Assembly: GCA_029940695.1 (NCBI GenBank)
Contig: JAPYUP010000009.1
Coordinates: 1 to 54,654 of the forward strand
Direction of reading: 5' to 3'
DNA length: 54,654 nt
Origin: Candidatus Thalassarchaeaceae archaeon
GTDB lineage: Archaea > Thermoplasmatota > Poseidoniia > Poseidoniales > Thalassarchaeaceae
The stretch's first letter is position 1. The number at the start of each line of letters is the position of its first letter. The notes under the pieces are model-generated. The model saw only the letters and a list, made by a program, of their open reading frames with translations, was not told where the DNA came from and made no database searches. This document shows, piece by piece, positions 7,857 through 16,197 of this stretch. A program made the translations under genes and the position numbers.

Positions 7857-9509
7857 GTGGCGAAGGGCCCGACCGCAGAGCAGGCTGCTAAGATTGCCAA
7901 GGCGACATACGAGGAGTTCCTAGAGGAACCCGAGCGCTCCAAACAGATTGCTAACATCCCTAAGCTCGTCAAGAAGTTTGAGGGCAACCACGGCAAGATG
8001 CTTAAGGCGCTTCAGTCGAAGTACGGGAAAATCACCTCTAAGAAGAAAGCGGCCGAGCCGGAGGTGGTCGAGGAGCCTCCTGAAGAAGAGATGGTCGAGG
8101 AAGCTCCGCCTAAGAAAAAGAAGGCTCCCGCCAAGAAGAAGAAGGCTCCCGCCAAGAAGGAAGAGAAGGTAGATCCCGCTGAGGCCAAGGCGAAGGCAAA
8201 GGCCGAAGTCGAGGCGGTGAAGGCCAAGGCGAAGGCGAAGGGAGCCGAGAACGCCCTGGCCGCAAAGGAGGCCAAGGCAGAGGCGAAGGCCAAGGTAGCC
8301 GAGAACGCCCTGGCCGCAAAGGAGGCCAAGGCAGAGGCCAAGGATGCGGCCAAGGCCCAAGTCCAAGAGCATAAGGCGGCCGCAAAGGAGGCCAAGGCGG
8401 TTGCGAAGGCCCAGATTGAGGCCAAGAAGGCCGAGGCAGGCAGAAAGGTCGCTGAAAAGCAAGCTAAGGCTGCTAAGAAAGCCCTCAAAGAGGCCAAGGA
8501 AGCTCCGAAGTTGTCACCAGACCAGCTTCGGGCGAAGGAGGTCGAACTGAAGGCGAAGGCGAAGGAGGAAGCGTCCGCTGCCAAAGAAGCCGAGAGGGAG
8601 GCCAAGGCTGCAATGGCCGAGACCAAGGCGGTTACCAAGGACCTCGCTCACGAGGCTAAGGCTGCAGCCAAGGCAGAGGCCGAGCTCAAGAAGGTCGAGA
8701 TGGAGCGAAAGGTTGCTGAGAAGAAGATTAAGGCGGCAGGTAAGGCCAAGGACACTGCAGCAGGGCAATTAGAGGATTTTCAGCAGAAGCGTGCTAAGGC
8801 GGAAGCGAAACTCGAGAAGGAGATGGTCGAGAAGAAGGAGGCTCTGGAGGAGGCTAAGGTTGAGGCCACCGAGACCAAGGAAGCGCTCTCCGGTGTCAAG
8901 GCGCAGATGAAGGAAGAGATGAGCGCTGCCAAGAGTCTCGTCAAGGATACCAAGGCAGCGAAGAAGGAGATAGCGGAGGTCAAGGCGGAGGCTGACAAAG
9001 CCGTGGCCCAGAAGGAGAAGCTCGAGCAGGAGATCGAAGATAGTCACAAGTTCCAGGATGAGGCCACCCGCAAGGCCAAGCAGGTCAAATCCGACATAGA
9101 ACGCATTCAAAGCGAGATGAAGAGAAGCGGAGATGAGCTCGTCGGCGTGGAGACTGAGGCTCAAATGGCAGAGCGGGAGGCCCACCAGGCTGATCTGAAG
9201 CTGAGGGCCGACCTGCTTGAAAGGGAGGACCTCATTATCGAGAGGGTTGGCCTCAGGGCCACTCAGGTCAACTGGGAGGTAATCGGTGAGGCAGAGTTCG
9301 AAGAGCCCGATGACCTGACTGGGATAGAGGGACTAGACGAATTTTCCCAGAAGAAATTAAACGCGCTTGGAATCATTACCTTGGAGCAGCTCTCTAAGAT
9401 GGACCCAGTCACTGCAGAGGTCGTCAACGACGCTTTGGAGTTCCCCCCAAGCAGAGTCAGGAAGATGATGTGGGCGGAGCAGGCCCGACAGTTGATGAGC
9501 GAGCAGTGA
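7857..9509 (+). CDS. Lys/Ala-rich coiled-coil protein with helix-hairpin-helix-like C-terminus
   Basis: 550 residues, GTG start. Residues 1-60 form a helical N-terminal domain (AAKIAKATYEEFLEEP...LVKKFEGNHGKMLKAL). Residues 80-105 hold repeated PAKKKKA tracts similar in composition to linker-histone tails. Residues 105-440 are an almost pure Ala/Lys/Glu coiled coil with short internal repeats (AKAEAKAKV, AENALAAKEAKAEAK). Residues 480-550 read LTGIEGLDEFSQKKLNALGIITLEQLSKM, the layout of a helix-hairpin-helix / DUF4332-like module that usually binds DNA or a partner. No signal peptide or membrane helix. I infer a nucleoid- or chromosome-associated structural role; function is not known. A cytoskeletal or cell-envelope rod is the alternative. 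Confidence 0.6.
   Translation: MAKGPTAEQAAKIAKATYEEFLEEPERSKQIANIPKLVKKFEGNHGKMLKALQSKYGKITSKKKAAEPEVVEEPPEEEMVEEAPPKKKKAPAKKKKAPAKKEEKVDPAEAKAKAKAEVEAVKAKAKAKGAENALAAKEAKAEAKAKVAENALAAKEAKAEAKDAAKAQVQEHKAAAKEAKAVAKAQIEAKKAEAGRKVAEKQAKAAKKALKEAKEAPKLSPDQLRAKEVELKAKAKEEASAAKEAEREAKAAMAETKAVTKDLAHEAKAAAKAEAELKKVEMERKVAEKKIKAAGKAKDTAAGQLEDFQQKRAKAEAKLEKEMVEKKEALEEAKVEATETKEALSGVKAQMKEEMSAAKSLVKDTKAAKKEIAEVKAEADKAVAQKEKLEQEIEDSHKFQDEATRKAKQVKSDIERIQSEMKRSGDELVGVETEAQMAEREAHQADLKLRADLLEREDLIIERVGLRATQVNWEVIGEAEFEEPDDLTGIEGLDEFSQKKLNALGIITLEQLSKMDPVTAEVVNDALEFPPSRVRKMMWAEQARQLMSEQ
8244..8338 (+). repeat. Perfect 41-bp direct repeat in the coiled-coil gene
   Basis: The 41 bases at 8244-8284 recur unchanged at 8298-8338, an offset of 54 bases (18 residues), encoding the AENALAAKEAKAEA unit twice. 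Identity at synonymous sites points to a recent slippage or duplication. Confidence 0.8.
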
Positions 9510-9513
9510 ACTA

Positions 9514-10065
9514 CTAATCGGCCGGCGTGTAGATGTTGATACCACTGAGAGGGGGCGTGTAGACGTGCAGGTTGATCAGATTACCACCAGTCTCGTTTGA
9601 GACCCTGTGGATGTCCGGCTCCTCGGCCGCGCAGACCTCTCCCGGGTGGTAATCCCTAGTCGCAACGGGGTAAGCAAGCCCCCGATCATCCGTTTGAAAT
9701 AGGGTCTCTGTGGAGATTCCTGCCAATATCAAGAACGCGCAATCGCTACCGGCGTGGTCGTGGATTGGTGTCTCCTGTCCTGGCGTCCAGCAGATTGCCA
9801 CGAGTTCGTAGTGCTCGTTCTTCTTGATGACGTTCCTCTGGTAACCATCACCCGAATAGCCAATGCAATTCCTCAGTGCGTTCAGGTTGACCTCTAGGTT
9901 CGAGAGCCGGTCGTCAAGTTCCGCTAGGCCGGGTCGTCGCTCCAATCCGTCCAGCCAGTCGGCCATACCCGACAGCCCAGAACATTCTGACAGCAGGTTC
10001 GAGCGCTCGTCGGACGATAGAAAGACCTGCGTTACCACGATTGGGCAGACTGGTGACTCGCTCAT
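9514..10065 (-). CDS. Cysteine dioxygenase-like cupin
   Basis: 183 residues. Cysteine dioxygenase type I oxidises L-cysteine to cysteine sulfinate using a mononuclear Fe(II) centre. The first cupin motif reads ETPIHDHAGSDCAFLIL, giving two of the three iron-binding histidines (HDH); the third is in EPDIHRVSNE. The Tyr in GINIYTP near the C-terminus is in the position of the conserved catalytic tyrosine. HYELVAICWTPGQ before the first motif is also typical. Length fits the short prokaryotic forms. It is convergent with the coiled-coil gene (4 bases apart) and is the last gene of a minus-strand run that includes Pth2. A related thiol dioxygenase with another substrate (for example 3-mercaptopropionate) cannot be excluded. 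Confidence 0.8.
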   Translation of the reverse strand: MSESPVCPIVVTQVFLSSDERSNLLSECSGLSGMADWLDGLERRPGLAELDDRLSNLEVNLNALRNCIGYSGDGYQRNVIKKNEHYELVAICWTPGQETPIHDHAGSDCAFLILAGISTETLFQTDDRGLAYPVATRDYHPGEVCAAEEPDIHRVSNETGGNLINLHVYTPPLSGINIYTPAD

Positions 10066-10083
10066 GACTCTTATGCAATCTGG

Positions 10084-10428
10084 CTAATTGACCAGAGAGA
10101 GGTCTCCTGTAATCTTGTCTATCACCTCTCTGGGGCCGGGGCCGATTCCGACCACCGTGACAGTGCCGGGAGGTATCTCAGTGTGCCCTGCGTCCGTGAC
10201 CATATGGCACACCAAACCGGATTTCTTCGCACGTCCGTGCACTTGCTTCAGGGAAACGAGGTCAGGGACCTTGCAAACTATCTTTCTGGCTCCGTGCTTG
10301 ATGTAGCGATCGAGGGCTCGGGAGTTCTTTCGCTTGGCTGCGAGGACGCATTCGGCTGCGGCGTGGGCGCATTGCGCCGCGAGCTTGCCCCTAGAAAGTT
10401 CGAGGTCCCGTCTGGTCACGAGGACCAT
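10084..10428 (-). CDS. pth2: Peptidyl-tRNA hydrolase, archaeal/eukaryotic type (Pth2)
   Basis: Releases peptides from prematurely dissociated peptidyl-tRNA in the cytoplasm. The protein shows the Pth2 signature: VLVTRRDLELSRGKLAAQCAHAA at the N-terminus (Lys and the Gln/His region form the active site), an invariant-looking KIVCKV strand, and the C-terminal DAGHTEIPPGTVTVVGIGPGP. With the ATG at 10428 the protein is 114 residues, the usual length; the frame is open to an ATG at 10452 that would overlap the upstream ECF gene by 14 bases, but the conserved domain begins at 10428. Diagnostic for an archaeal (or eukaryotic) genome. Confidence 0.92.
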   Translation of the reverse strand: MVLVTRRDLELSRGKLAAQCAHAAAECVLAAKRKNSRALDRYIKHGARKIVCKVPDLVSLKQVHGRAKKSGLVCHMVTDAGHTEIPPGTVTVVGIGPGPREVIDKITGDLSLVN

Positions 10429-10438
10429 GGTGAGTTCT

Positions 10439-11125
10439 TCAGTTCGCGACAACTTCGCTCACCACCTCAGCCGCAGGGACGACTCGGTGACGAGCTAGAA
10501 TCTCGCCGATTGGAACTGCCATCCATGCGACGAAGGCGAGGTTACCGGCTGCGTGATAGAGGTCGAAGACTAGCCCGTTGAGGAGAAACGGGACGAGCAT
10601 CGAAGGGTCTGTCTTGAGCAGAACGCTCAGGGAGACTATCCAGTCAAATACAAATCCAGCTGCTATCGCAACCACCGCAACGCGGTTAAGGTTCAACTTG
10701 CCATCTATCAACAACCAATCGACAAGCAAAGCGCCTGCCAGGCCAACTGAACCCCATCCGATAACCTGGAAAAGTGTCCAAGGACCGTGTCCAAGGACGA
10801 GGACGTTCGAGGCCATGGCGATGATGCCGGCAAGCGCAAATGCGCGGGGAGCACCGTAGTAGATGCCGGAAAGAAGAACGATTACCGTAACAGGCTGAAT
10901 GTTCGGAAGAGGTTCAAGCAAGATTCTGCCTGATACACCGAAAATTGCTAGAATTCCAAGCATCATCCATTGGCTGTCATTATCCAATCTGCGCTCCGCT
11001 CGATGAAGGGCCAGCAAGATCAATCCTAGAATCGAGGCATTCAGCAGAATGGCCTGACCAGAGGTCAAAGCGATATTGTGCAAGTCGGACACGTCAGAAC
11101 CCCGTATCTCTGGATGTGAGGTCAC
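10439..11125 (-). CDS. ECF transporter S component (cobalamin/vitamin type)
   Basis: 228 residues with about six membrane helices and no large soluble domain. The segment GRILLEPLPNIQPVTVIVLLSG followed by GPRAF-like helix and GHGPWTLFQVIGWGSVGLAG matches the layout of S components of energy-coupling-factor importers, closest in feel to CbrT/QrtT-type proteins. The S component binds a vitamin and docks on the EcfA-EcfT motor; no EcfA or EcfT gene lies in this window, so a shared motor elsewhere is expected (group II arrangement). The upstream gene encodes a secreted DUF4430 protein, a domain found in transcobalamin, which supports a corrinoid substrate. The substrate is inferred. Confidence 0.7.
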   Translation of the reverse strand: MTSHPEIRGSDVSDLHNIALTSGQAILLNASILGLILLALHRAERRLDNDSQWMMLGILAIFGVSGRILLEPLPNIQPVTVIVLLSGIYYGAPRAFALAGIIAMASNVLVLGHGPWTLFQVIGWGSVGLAGALLVDWLLIDGKLNLNRVAVVAIAAGFVFDWIVSLSVLLKTDPSMLVPFLLNGLVFDLYHAAGNLAFVAWMAVPIGEILARHRVVPAAEVVSEVVAN

Positions 11126-11151
11126 TATTCATCATTGCGAATAATACTGCC

Positions 11152-11703
11152 TCACCAAGTGCCTATGCTCCAGAGAATCACATCGCCCTCTGACAACACC
11201 AGATCGCCGATTCCCACCATAGACATCTCCCCATTGTGACCTAGATTCCAATATACCCCATTGAAATCTCCAGTGACCTGATTGTCATTCAGGCCCCCGA
11301 TTGTATGTACGAATGGCCCCCATTCTCCGACTTCGTAACCCACAGCGAGTCGCCCACCTGCCGCCCGAGTAGCGTCCATCATGAATCCCAACCCTTCACT
11401 GTAGCCTTCGAAGCCACCAATGCAGGCACCTGTGCCGTTGTAATTCTCGTTTACGCCGAGTGTGGTCCCATCAGAGTCAATCATAGTCACACCGTAGTTG
11501 AATTCGGCATGAGGATAGTCTGGCGGATAGAGGACGCAGATTACTTGGTCACCATTCCACTCTAAAGGAAGACCATGGTGAGCTGATTCATTATCACCAA
11601 CGAACTTCGCAGCCTCTTTAGAGAGTGCATCCTGAATCGAAGAGGCAAAGAGAACTAAGGTCACAAGTACCAGTATCGAGGCGGGTTTGAGTTTGTCCGA
11701 CAC
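11152..11703 (-). CDS. Secreted DUF4430 (transcobalamin C-terminal-like) protein
   Basis: 183 residues. An N-terminal hydrophobic segment (about 8-27) is a signal peptide or anchor; no lipobox cysteine is visible. The C-terminal third reads VYWNLGHNGEMSMVGIGDL then LSEGDVILWSIG, the typical end of DUF4430 domains, which fold like the C-terminal domain of transcobalamin/intrinsic factor and are often encoded beside ECF S components. Role inferred: capture of a cobalamin-like ligand outside the membrane and hand-over to the S component encoded 26 bases downstream. Two cysteines (about 56 and 94) may form a disulfide. Confidence 0.65.
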   Translation of the reverse strand: MSDKLKPASILVLVTLVLFASSIQDALSKEAAKFVGDNESAHHGLPLEWNGDQVICVLYPPDYPHAEFNYGVTMIDSDGTTLGVNENYNGTGACIGGFEGYSEGLGFMMDATRAAGGRLAVGYEVGEWGPFVHTIGGLNDNQVTGDFNGVYWNLGHNGEMSMVGIGDLVLSEGDVILWSIGTW

Positions 11704-11713
11704 GGAGTTTGAG

Positions 11714-11742
11714 GGCTAATTGATTAGCCTATCAACTTATCA
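11714..11742 (-). promoter_or_regulatory. Promoter and palindrome before the DUF4430-ECF genes
   Basis: On the minus strand a TATA-like TGATAAGTTG (11733-11742) is followed by a perfect 16-base palindrome GGCTAATCAATTAGCC (11714-11729) that covers the expected start site, just before the ATG at 11703. The position suggests a repressor operator. The palindrome also lies 22 bases after the gatE stop, so a 3'-end hairpin for gatE is the alternative. Confidence 0.35.
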
Positions 11743-11750
11743 TCATGTGA

Positions 11751-13814
11751 TTATTTTAGGGTCTCACCAATTTTCTCCTTGAGAACCTGATTTACTTTCT
11801 TTCCGTCTGCTGAGCCGCCTAACTTCTGCATCACGACTCCCATCAGTGGACCTATTGCGTTCAATCCTCGCTCGTTTACGAAGTCGGAACGCTCAGCTAG
11901 GACCTCGTCCACAGCCTTCTCGACCGCTCCTGTACCTGCTGGGGTGAAGCCACGGGCCTCGGCCTCACTAGACATCCAATCTAACAGAGCGTCGATGTCT
12001 GCGGTCTCGGCCTCCTCAATCAATGGCTCGACCCCCTCACGGGTCATCGTACCAGTCTCTCGAAGGTGGATAGCGGCGGCGAGGGCGCTCACCTTCTGCG
12101 TTCCGAACTCGAGCAGTGCGCTTGCCCACGCCTTTCCAGGGAGCTTGAGCTTCCCCTCCATGCCTTCGAAGAATAAGTCGTCCATCTCGCCGTTCAATAG
12201 TGCCTCGATCTGGTTCGGTGAGAGGTCGTGCCCCTGTAAACGACCCTCCCTCTCAGCTGTGGTCAAAGGCAGGTCGTTGCGAATGACATCCCATTGCTCC
12301 GACGTGATTTCAAGTACCGGGACGTCGGTTTCCGGGTACATTCGCGCTCTACCGGGAAGGGGCCTTAGAGCGGTCGTCGTCCCGTCCTCGGGCTGGCCCT
12401 TTCTGATGACTACATTCCTTACCTCCTTGGGAATCCTGTGGTATGCGAGCCTCGTCCTATTGACTACCGACTCGAGAGCAAGTTCCGCCTGCCAAGCCGG
12501 TGCCACGCACAAGGCGAAGGCATCGGACTCATCCAACGAGAGGTGGGAGCGAACCGAATCAACCTCTTCTTGCGAAATTCCGTAATCTGGGAGCTCATCG
12601 GATTGGAAGATACCAGCTACGCCCGCTAGCTTCGCTGCGCTAGCGAGCTCGCGGCCGAGTCTGGGAAGTTGGGGGGCATTTGCGTCGTCTGTCTTGATTC
12701 CAATCTTGCCGAGGAATCCCAGCAGGGCGACGCCGTGGACAGTGGCTCCTTCTTCCAGAGAGACACGGACCACTGTCGACTCGCAGGTACCGAAAAGTTC
12801 GGTCAGGTCATGGACCTCTAGGGGGATGCGGGAGGATGCTGCCAGCGCTACTCTGTTCTCGACGGGGGTGGCGTCGTCCGCCCTGTCAGATGGTAGCAGG
12901 GGCAGGTTGGCTTCCTTGCGCAACTCGTTGGCGAGGCGGTAGAAGTGGAGTTGTCGCGCCATTTCAAGCCTGATAATCCTTGGAATCCAATCGAGGTCCT
13001 GGCATCCCTTGATCTCGACTCGGTCACCGCAAGCTATGCTGACGTTGAGATCCTGCCTGATCGAGCCTAGGCCACGCCTGACCTGTCGGGTGTCCCTCAA
13101 GAGCCTGCCAAGTGCGATTGCTGTCTGCCTCGCGTGCTCTGGGGACTTGACATCGGGTGCGGTGGCAACCTCCACTAAGGGAATTCCCAACCTGTCAAGC
13201 GTATATATGACGGTCTCTCCATCATCCGATGCAAGGGTACCGAGCTTCCTCGCAGAGTCCTCCTCCAAGGAAATCAAATCAATGCCCACCTTGCCCGAGT
13301 CCGTATCTATTCTGCCCCCGGTCGCGATTAGTGTCGTCCTCTGGAATCCGCTAGTGTTCGAGCCGTCAACGACCGTCTTGCGCATCGTCTGGAGATTGGG
13401 GATTGGTTTGGCATCCATCATCGCAGTCATTGTCAGAGCCAAATCCACTGCATTGGCATCGTGTTTCATGGGTGGAGCCTCATCCAGCTCGATCAATCCA
13501 GCGTTCGGGGCCTGGACATACTCGAAGTCACGGTTTCTCCTTTGCTCGAAACGGGCTGCGACGTCTACTCTCCCGCCCTCCCCCTCTGAGGCTCTTAGCT
13601 TGCGACTAGTCCGATTCCACTCCTTCGGGATGCCGTCCAACTTGAAGTCGTACAATTCGCTTGGCATCCTCGAATGCAGCTTGTCGGTGGCGAGTTGTTG
13701 ATGAATCTCCAAGCCGCACATGAATCCCAACGCTACCGAATCTAGTGTGTCAGGCTTGCGTATGTCGCCGACGGGCTCCATGGTACCGTTCGCGGGGATG
13801 GGGGTGACGCTCAT
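11751..13814 (-). CDS. gatE: Glutamyl-tRNA(Gln) amidotransferase subunit E
   Basis: 687 residues from the ATG at 13814. GatE works with GatD to convert Glu-tRNA(Gln) to Gln-tRNA(Gln); GatDE is archaeal-specific. The N-terminal domain starts with LGFMCGLEIHQQLATDKLHS, followed by the GatB/E core (EYVQAPNAGLIELDE, RKTVVDGSNTSGFQRT, ISLEEDSARKL, IPLVEVATAPD, VRRGLGSIRQDLNVSI, EIKGCQDLDWIPRII). A GatE-specific AspRS-like insert follows (SRIPLEVHDLTELFGTCEST) and the C-terminus is the GatB/YqeY helical tail (GPLMGVVMQKLGG...VNQVLKEKI). The frame extends to 13865 inside mcm, but the ATG at 13814 leaves a 4-base gap and is preferred. gatD is not in this window. Confidence 0.93.
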   Translation of the reverse strand: MSVTPIPANGTMEPVGDIRKPDTLDSVALGFMCGLEIHQQLATDKLHSRMPSELYDFKLDGIPKEWNRTSRKLRASEGEGGRVDVAARFEQRRNRDFEYVQAPNAGLIELDEAPPMKHDANAVDLALTMTAMMDAKPIPNLQTMRKTVVDGSNTSGFQRTTLIATGGRIDTDSGKVGIDLISLEEDSARKLGTLASDDGETVIYTLDRLGIPLVEVATAPDVKSPEHARQTAIALGRLLRDTRQVRRGLGSIRQDLNVSIACGDRVEIKGCQDLDWIPRIIRLEMARQLHFYRLANELRKEANLPLLPSDRADDATPVENRVALAASSRIPLEVHDLTELFGTCESTVVRVSLEEGATVHGVALLGFLGKIGIKTDDANAPQLPRLGRELASAAKLAGVAGIFQSDELPDYGISQEEVDSVRSHLSLDESDAFALCVAPAWQAELALESVVNRTRLAYHRIPKEVRNVVIRKGQPEDGTTTALRPLPGRARMYPETDVPVLEITSEQWDVIRNDLPLTTAEREGRLQGHDLSPNQIEALLNGEMDDLFFEGMEGKLKLPGKAWASALLEFGTQKVSALAAAIHLRETGTMTREGVEPLIEEAETADIDALLDWMSSEAEARGFTPAGTGAVEKAVDEVLAERSDFVNERGLNAIGPLMGVVMQKLGGSADGKKVNQVLKEKIGETLK

Positions 13815-13818
13815 AGGG

Positions 13819-15981
13819 TCAGCGGACAAAGGAGAAGCGGCCTTCTCGGGGACTATACAACTCACCGCTGGTCAGCATCTTTGAGATGACCTCGTCGACC
13901 ATGCGCTCTGGTATGTTCATCGGCAGGGCCAGATTGTAAATGTCAATAATTTCTGCATGTCCCTTTTCCGAACAAACTTCTCTGAGCATGCCTCTAACTG
14001 AACCGCTAACACGCCTGCTCTTTGCCGAGACTCCGGAGTGCAACTCGGACTCGTCCTCAATCCCCGTTTCCTCCCTCCAGTGTTTGTAAATAGCGATGGC
14101 TAGGTCGGCATCTTCCTCCGTTGCAATGTCCCTAAGGTGTAATCTGGCATGGGCCTCTGTGAGTCTAATCAGGGACTCCAGTGCACGGGCCGTGATTGTA
14201 ATGACAGCTTCTTCATTATTATTCATAGAATCAAGATCATCCTTGTCGAAGGCCAGTCGTGCATCCCTGTAGAAATCCCGAATTTTTTTCTGGGCCTTCT
14301 CGTCTATGTCTGGGTGAACGTGTCTCTTGGCGAACGCTATGTACTTCCTAAGGAAGTTGATTGTGAGGTACTCCTTGTTGTCCACCCCAGTGGCGAAAAC
14401 CAAATCCTCCTGCTCCGAGGAGGGATCCAGTTGCATTCCTTCCTCAATCTTCGTCTCGGCCACTGCTAGAGTTCGAGTGTCTAGGATGTGTCTAGCGATT
14501 CTCTCATCGTCCTCGACTCTGACCTCGTCCCTGAGCAACCAAATGATATCAAATCTTGAGGCCAGTGGCACGGGCAAGCCAGTCTCTTTGAAGTTGTACA
14601 TCACGCTTCTTGTACGGTTGGCATGACGCGTAAAGCGGCCCTTAGTTGGGTTCGCAGCAGCTAGAATAGAGCACCGAGCCGGGAGAGTCGCAGTGATTCC
14701 ACCTTTAGCAATATAAATCTCCTGCTGCTCCATTGCGGGGTGCATCGTCCGGCGATCATCCTCTGAAATCTTGTCAAACTCGTCGATGGCCGCTAGCCCC
14801 CTGTCCGACAATGGCAATATTCCGGCTTCGAGTGCGAACCTCCCGTCACTGAAGGCGTCCTTTACTGCTGCGGCGGTCAAACCGGCCCCGGATACCCCGC
14901 CGCCGGAGGCGAGTTTACCGCGTGGGGATATCTTGGACATGTACTGCAGAAGCTGTGACTTTGCCACTCCGGGGTCACCCATCAGGAGGATGTGAATGTC
15001 ACCCCTCATTCGAGTTCTGTCGGGATTGATTCTAGCAACGCCTCCGAAGAGTTGCAGGGCAAGTGAGCGTTTTACGAAGGGCATGCGTCCTGTTGGGAAC
15101 ACTGCGGGTGCAATGGAGTCCTTCATTAGGGTGAATAAGTCATCCCTTTGTGACACGGACCTGATCATTTCCTTGTCCTCATCGCTGATTGAAATCTCGT
15201 TAAATGGGATGCTCTCGTGCTCTGAACTCACCATATGATAGATGATGTCGAATAGAGGGGTTTTCTTGCCCCTCTTGACCTCAGAGTGTATGACTGGAAT
15301 CACGTTAGCGGTAATTCTCTGTCCTGGGAGGTGCTTGTTTACTTGGTCTCCTTCTATCAACACCATCCCCCTTCCCGGTTGGCCCCCGCTAGGGATGTTC
15401 TCTGGCAACTCTTGGATTTCCATCCACTGGTTGTTGACCAACCCAGAGGTATCGAGCACGAGTTCGAATCTGGTTTCACGCCTAGAGCTGCCGCATCCTC
15501 CTGATGCCTGGGGACAAGAGAGGGGTTCCTTGAGTTCCCTCTCGTTCTTCTGAATTACTTCGATGAGTTCACCGCAGGCCTCGCACCTGAATGTCGCCCT
15601 GTGAATACGTGGCTTGATATCTGAGACCTTGGTAACGATTACCTCAACACTACAGAGAGTGTTGACTTGCACTCTTCCTATGTCACGGAGAGCAATACGG
15701 CTATCCCTTGGCAACTCGCTGACTCGGAGAACGGTCTCCAAGTCTTCCCCCCTTTCTCTGCAAATCTGCTTCAGTGCGTGAGAGCCTCTTTCAAGTATGG
15801 AAGACGGCTCCCTGAGCAAATCCTCAGCAAAATCTGGATCGAAGCTCTGTAGCTCGTGGAAGGGGACTTCGAGGAAAGGATAGGGGCTCTGCTTGGATAA
15901 GAGCATGATTACCTCTGATTCCTTGGCCTCCTCCAAGAAGGTCCTCCATCTCGCGGAGGCATCATGTGTTGCCATTGTCAA
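13819..15981 (-). CDS. mcm: Replicative MCM helicase
   Basis: 720 residues, the normal length for the archaeal homohexameric 3'-5' replicative helicase. The N-terminal domain carries a zinc site (CEAC near residue 131, then CPQASGGCG near 166) and an OB-fold. The AAA+ core follows: MCM box with Walker A GDPGVAKSQ (about 333-341), Walker B AIDEFDK (about 396-402), sensor 1 in AAANPTKGR and the arginine finger in LASRFDIIW. The C-terminus ends in a winged-helix (EIIDIYNLALPMNIPERMVDEVISKM). It precedes gatE on the same strand. No intein interrupts it. Confidence 0.96.
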   Translation of the reverse strand: MTMATHDASARWRTFLEEAKESEVIMLLSKQSPYPFLEVPFHELQSFDPDFAEDLLREPSSILERGSHALKQICRERGEDLETVLRVSELPRDSRIALRDIGRVQVNTLCSVEVIVTKVSDIKPRIHRATFRCEACGELIEVIQKNERELKEPLSCPQASGGCGSSRRETRFELVLDTSGLVNNQWMEIQELPENIPSGGQPGRGMVLIEGDQVNKHLPGQRITANVIPVIHSEVKRGKKTPLFDIIYHMVSSEHESIPFNEISISDEDKEMIRSVSQRDDLFTLMKDSIAPAVFPTGRMPFVKRSLALQLFGGVARINPDRTRMRGDIHILLMGDPGVAKSQLLQYMSKISPRGKLASGGGVSGAGLTAAAVKDAFSDGRFALEAGILPLSDRGLAAIDEFDKISEDDRRTMHPAMEQQEIYIAKGGITATLPARCSILAAANPTKGRFTRHANRTRSVMYNFKETGLPVPLASRFDIIWLLRDEVRVEDDERIARHILDTRTLAVAETKIEEGMQLDPSSEQEDLVFATGVDNKEYLTINFLRKYIAFAKRHVHPDIDEKAQKKIRDFYRDARLAFDKDDLDSMNNNEEAVITITARALESLIRLTEAHARLHLRDIATEEDADLAIAIYKHWREETGIEDESELHSGVSAKSRRVSGSVRGMLREVCSEKGHAEIIDIYNLALPMNIPERMVDEVISKMLTSGELYSPREGRFSFVR

Positions 15982-16008
15982 GTGATTTCACCGCCCGGCT
16001 TTGTCACT

Positions 16009-16179
16009 CTAATAGTGCGGCCTATCAACAGTCCGGTGCTCGAATCCAACCCCATTGCTTCCAGTGGAAGAAAGTGACCCTCTCAGGTACTCAATCAGAG
16101 TACTGAACGCTTCTACTGCAACCTCTCGATTGATTTCGCCAACCCGAAGGAAGTCACGCTTGGGTGAGTTTGAAGTCAC
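16009..16179 (-). CDS. Possible small protein upstream of mcm
   Basis: A 56-residue frame from a GTG at 16179 to a TAG at 16009 fills most of the 216-base space between mcm and the PPC gene. The product (KRDFLRVGEINREVAVEAFS then LIEYLRGSLSS) has balanced, helix-forming composition unlike a random frame, no membrane helix and no recognised domain. It would be read just ahead of mcm. The longer frame reaching 16287 overlaps the PPC gene on the other strand and is not favoured. Confidence 0.35.
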   Translation of the reverse strand: MTSNSPKRDFLRVGEINREVAVEAFSTLIEYLRGSLSSTGSNGVGFEHRTVDRPHY

Positions 16180-16197
16180 GGTGGTCAATCGAGACCC

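Noticed and set aside
16020-16050. T-loop-like CTCGAATCC near 16033 suggesting a tRNA
   Set aside because: No matching T-stem, acceptor or anticodon arm can be drawn around it.
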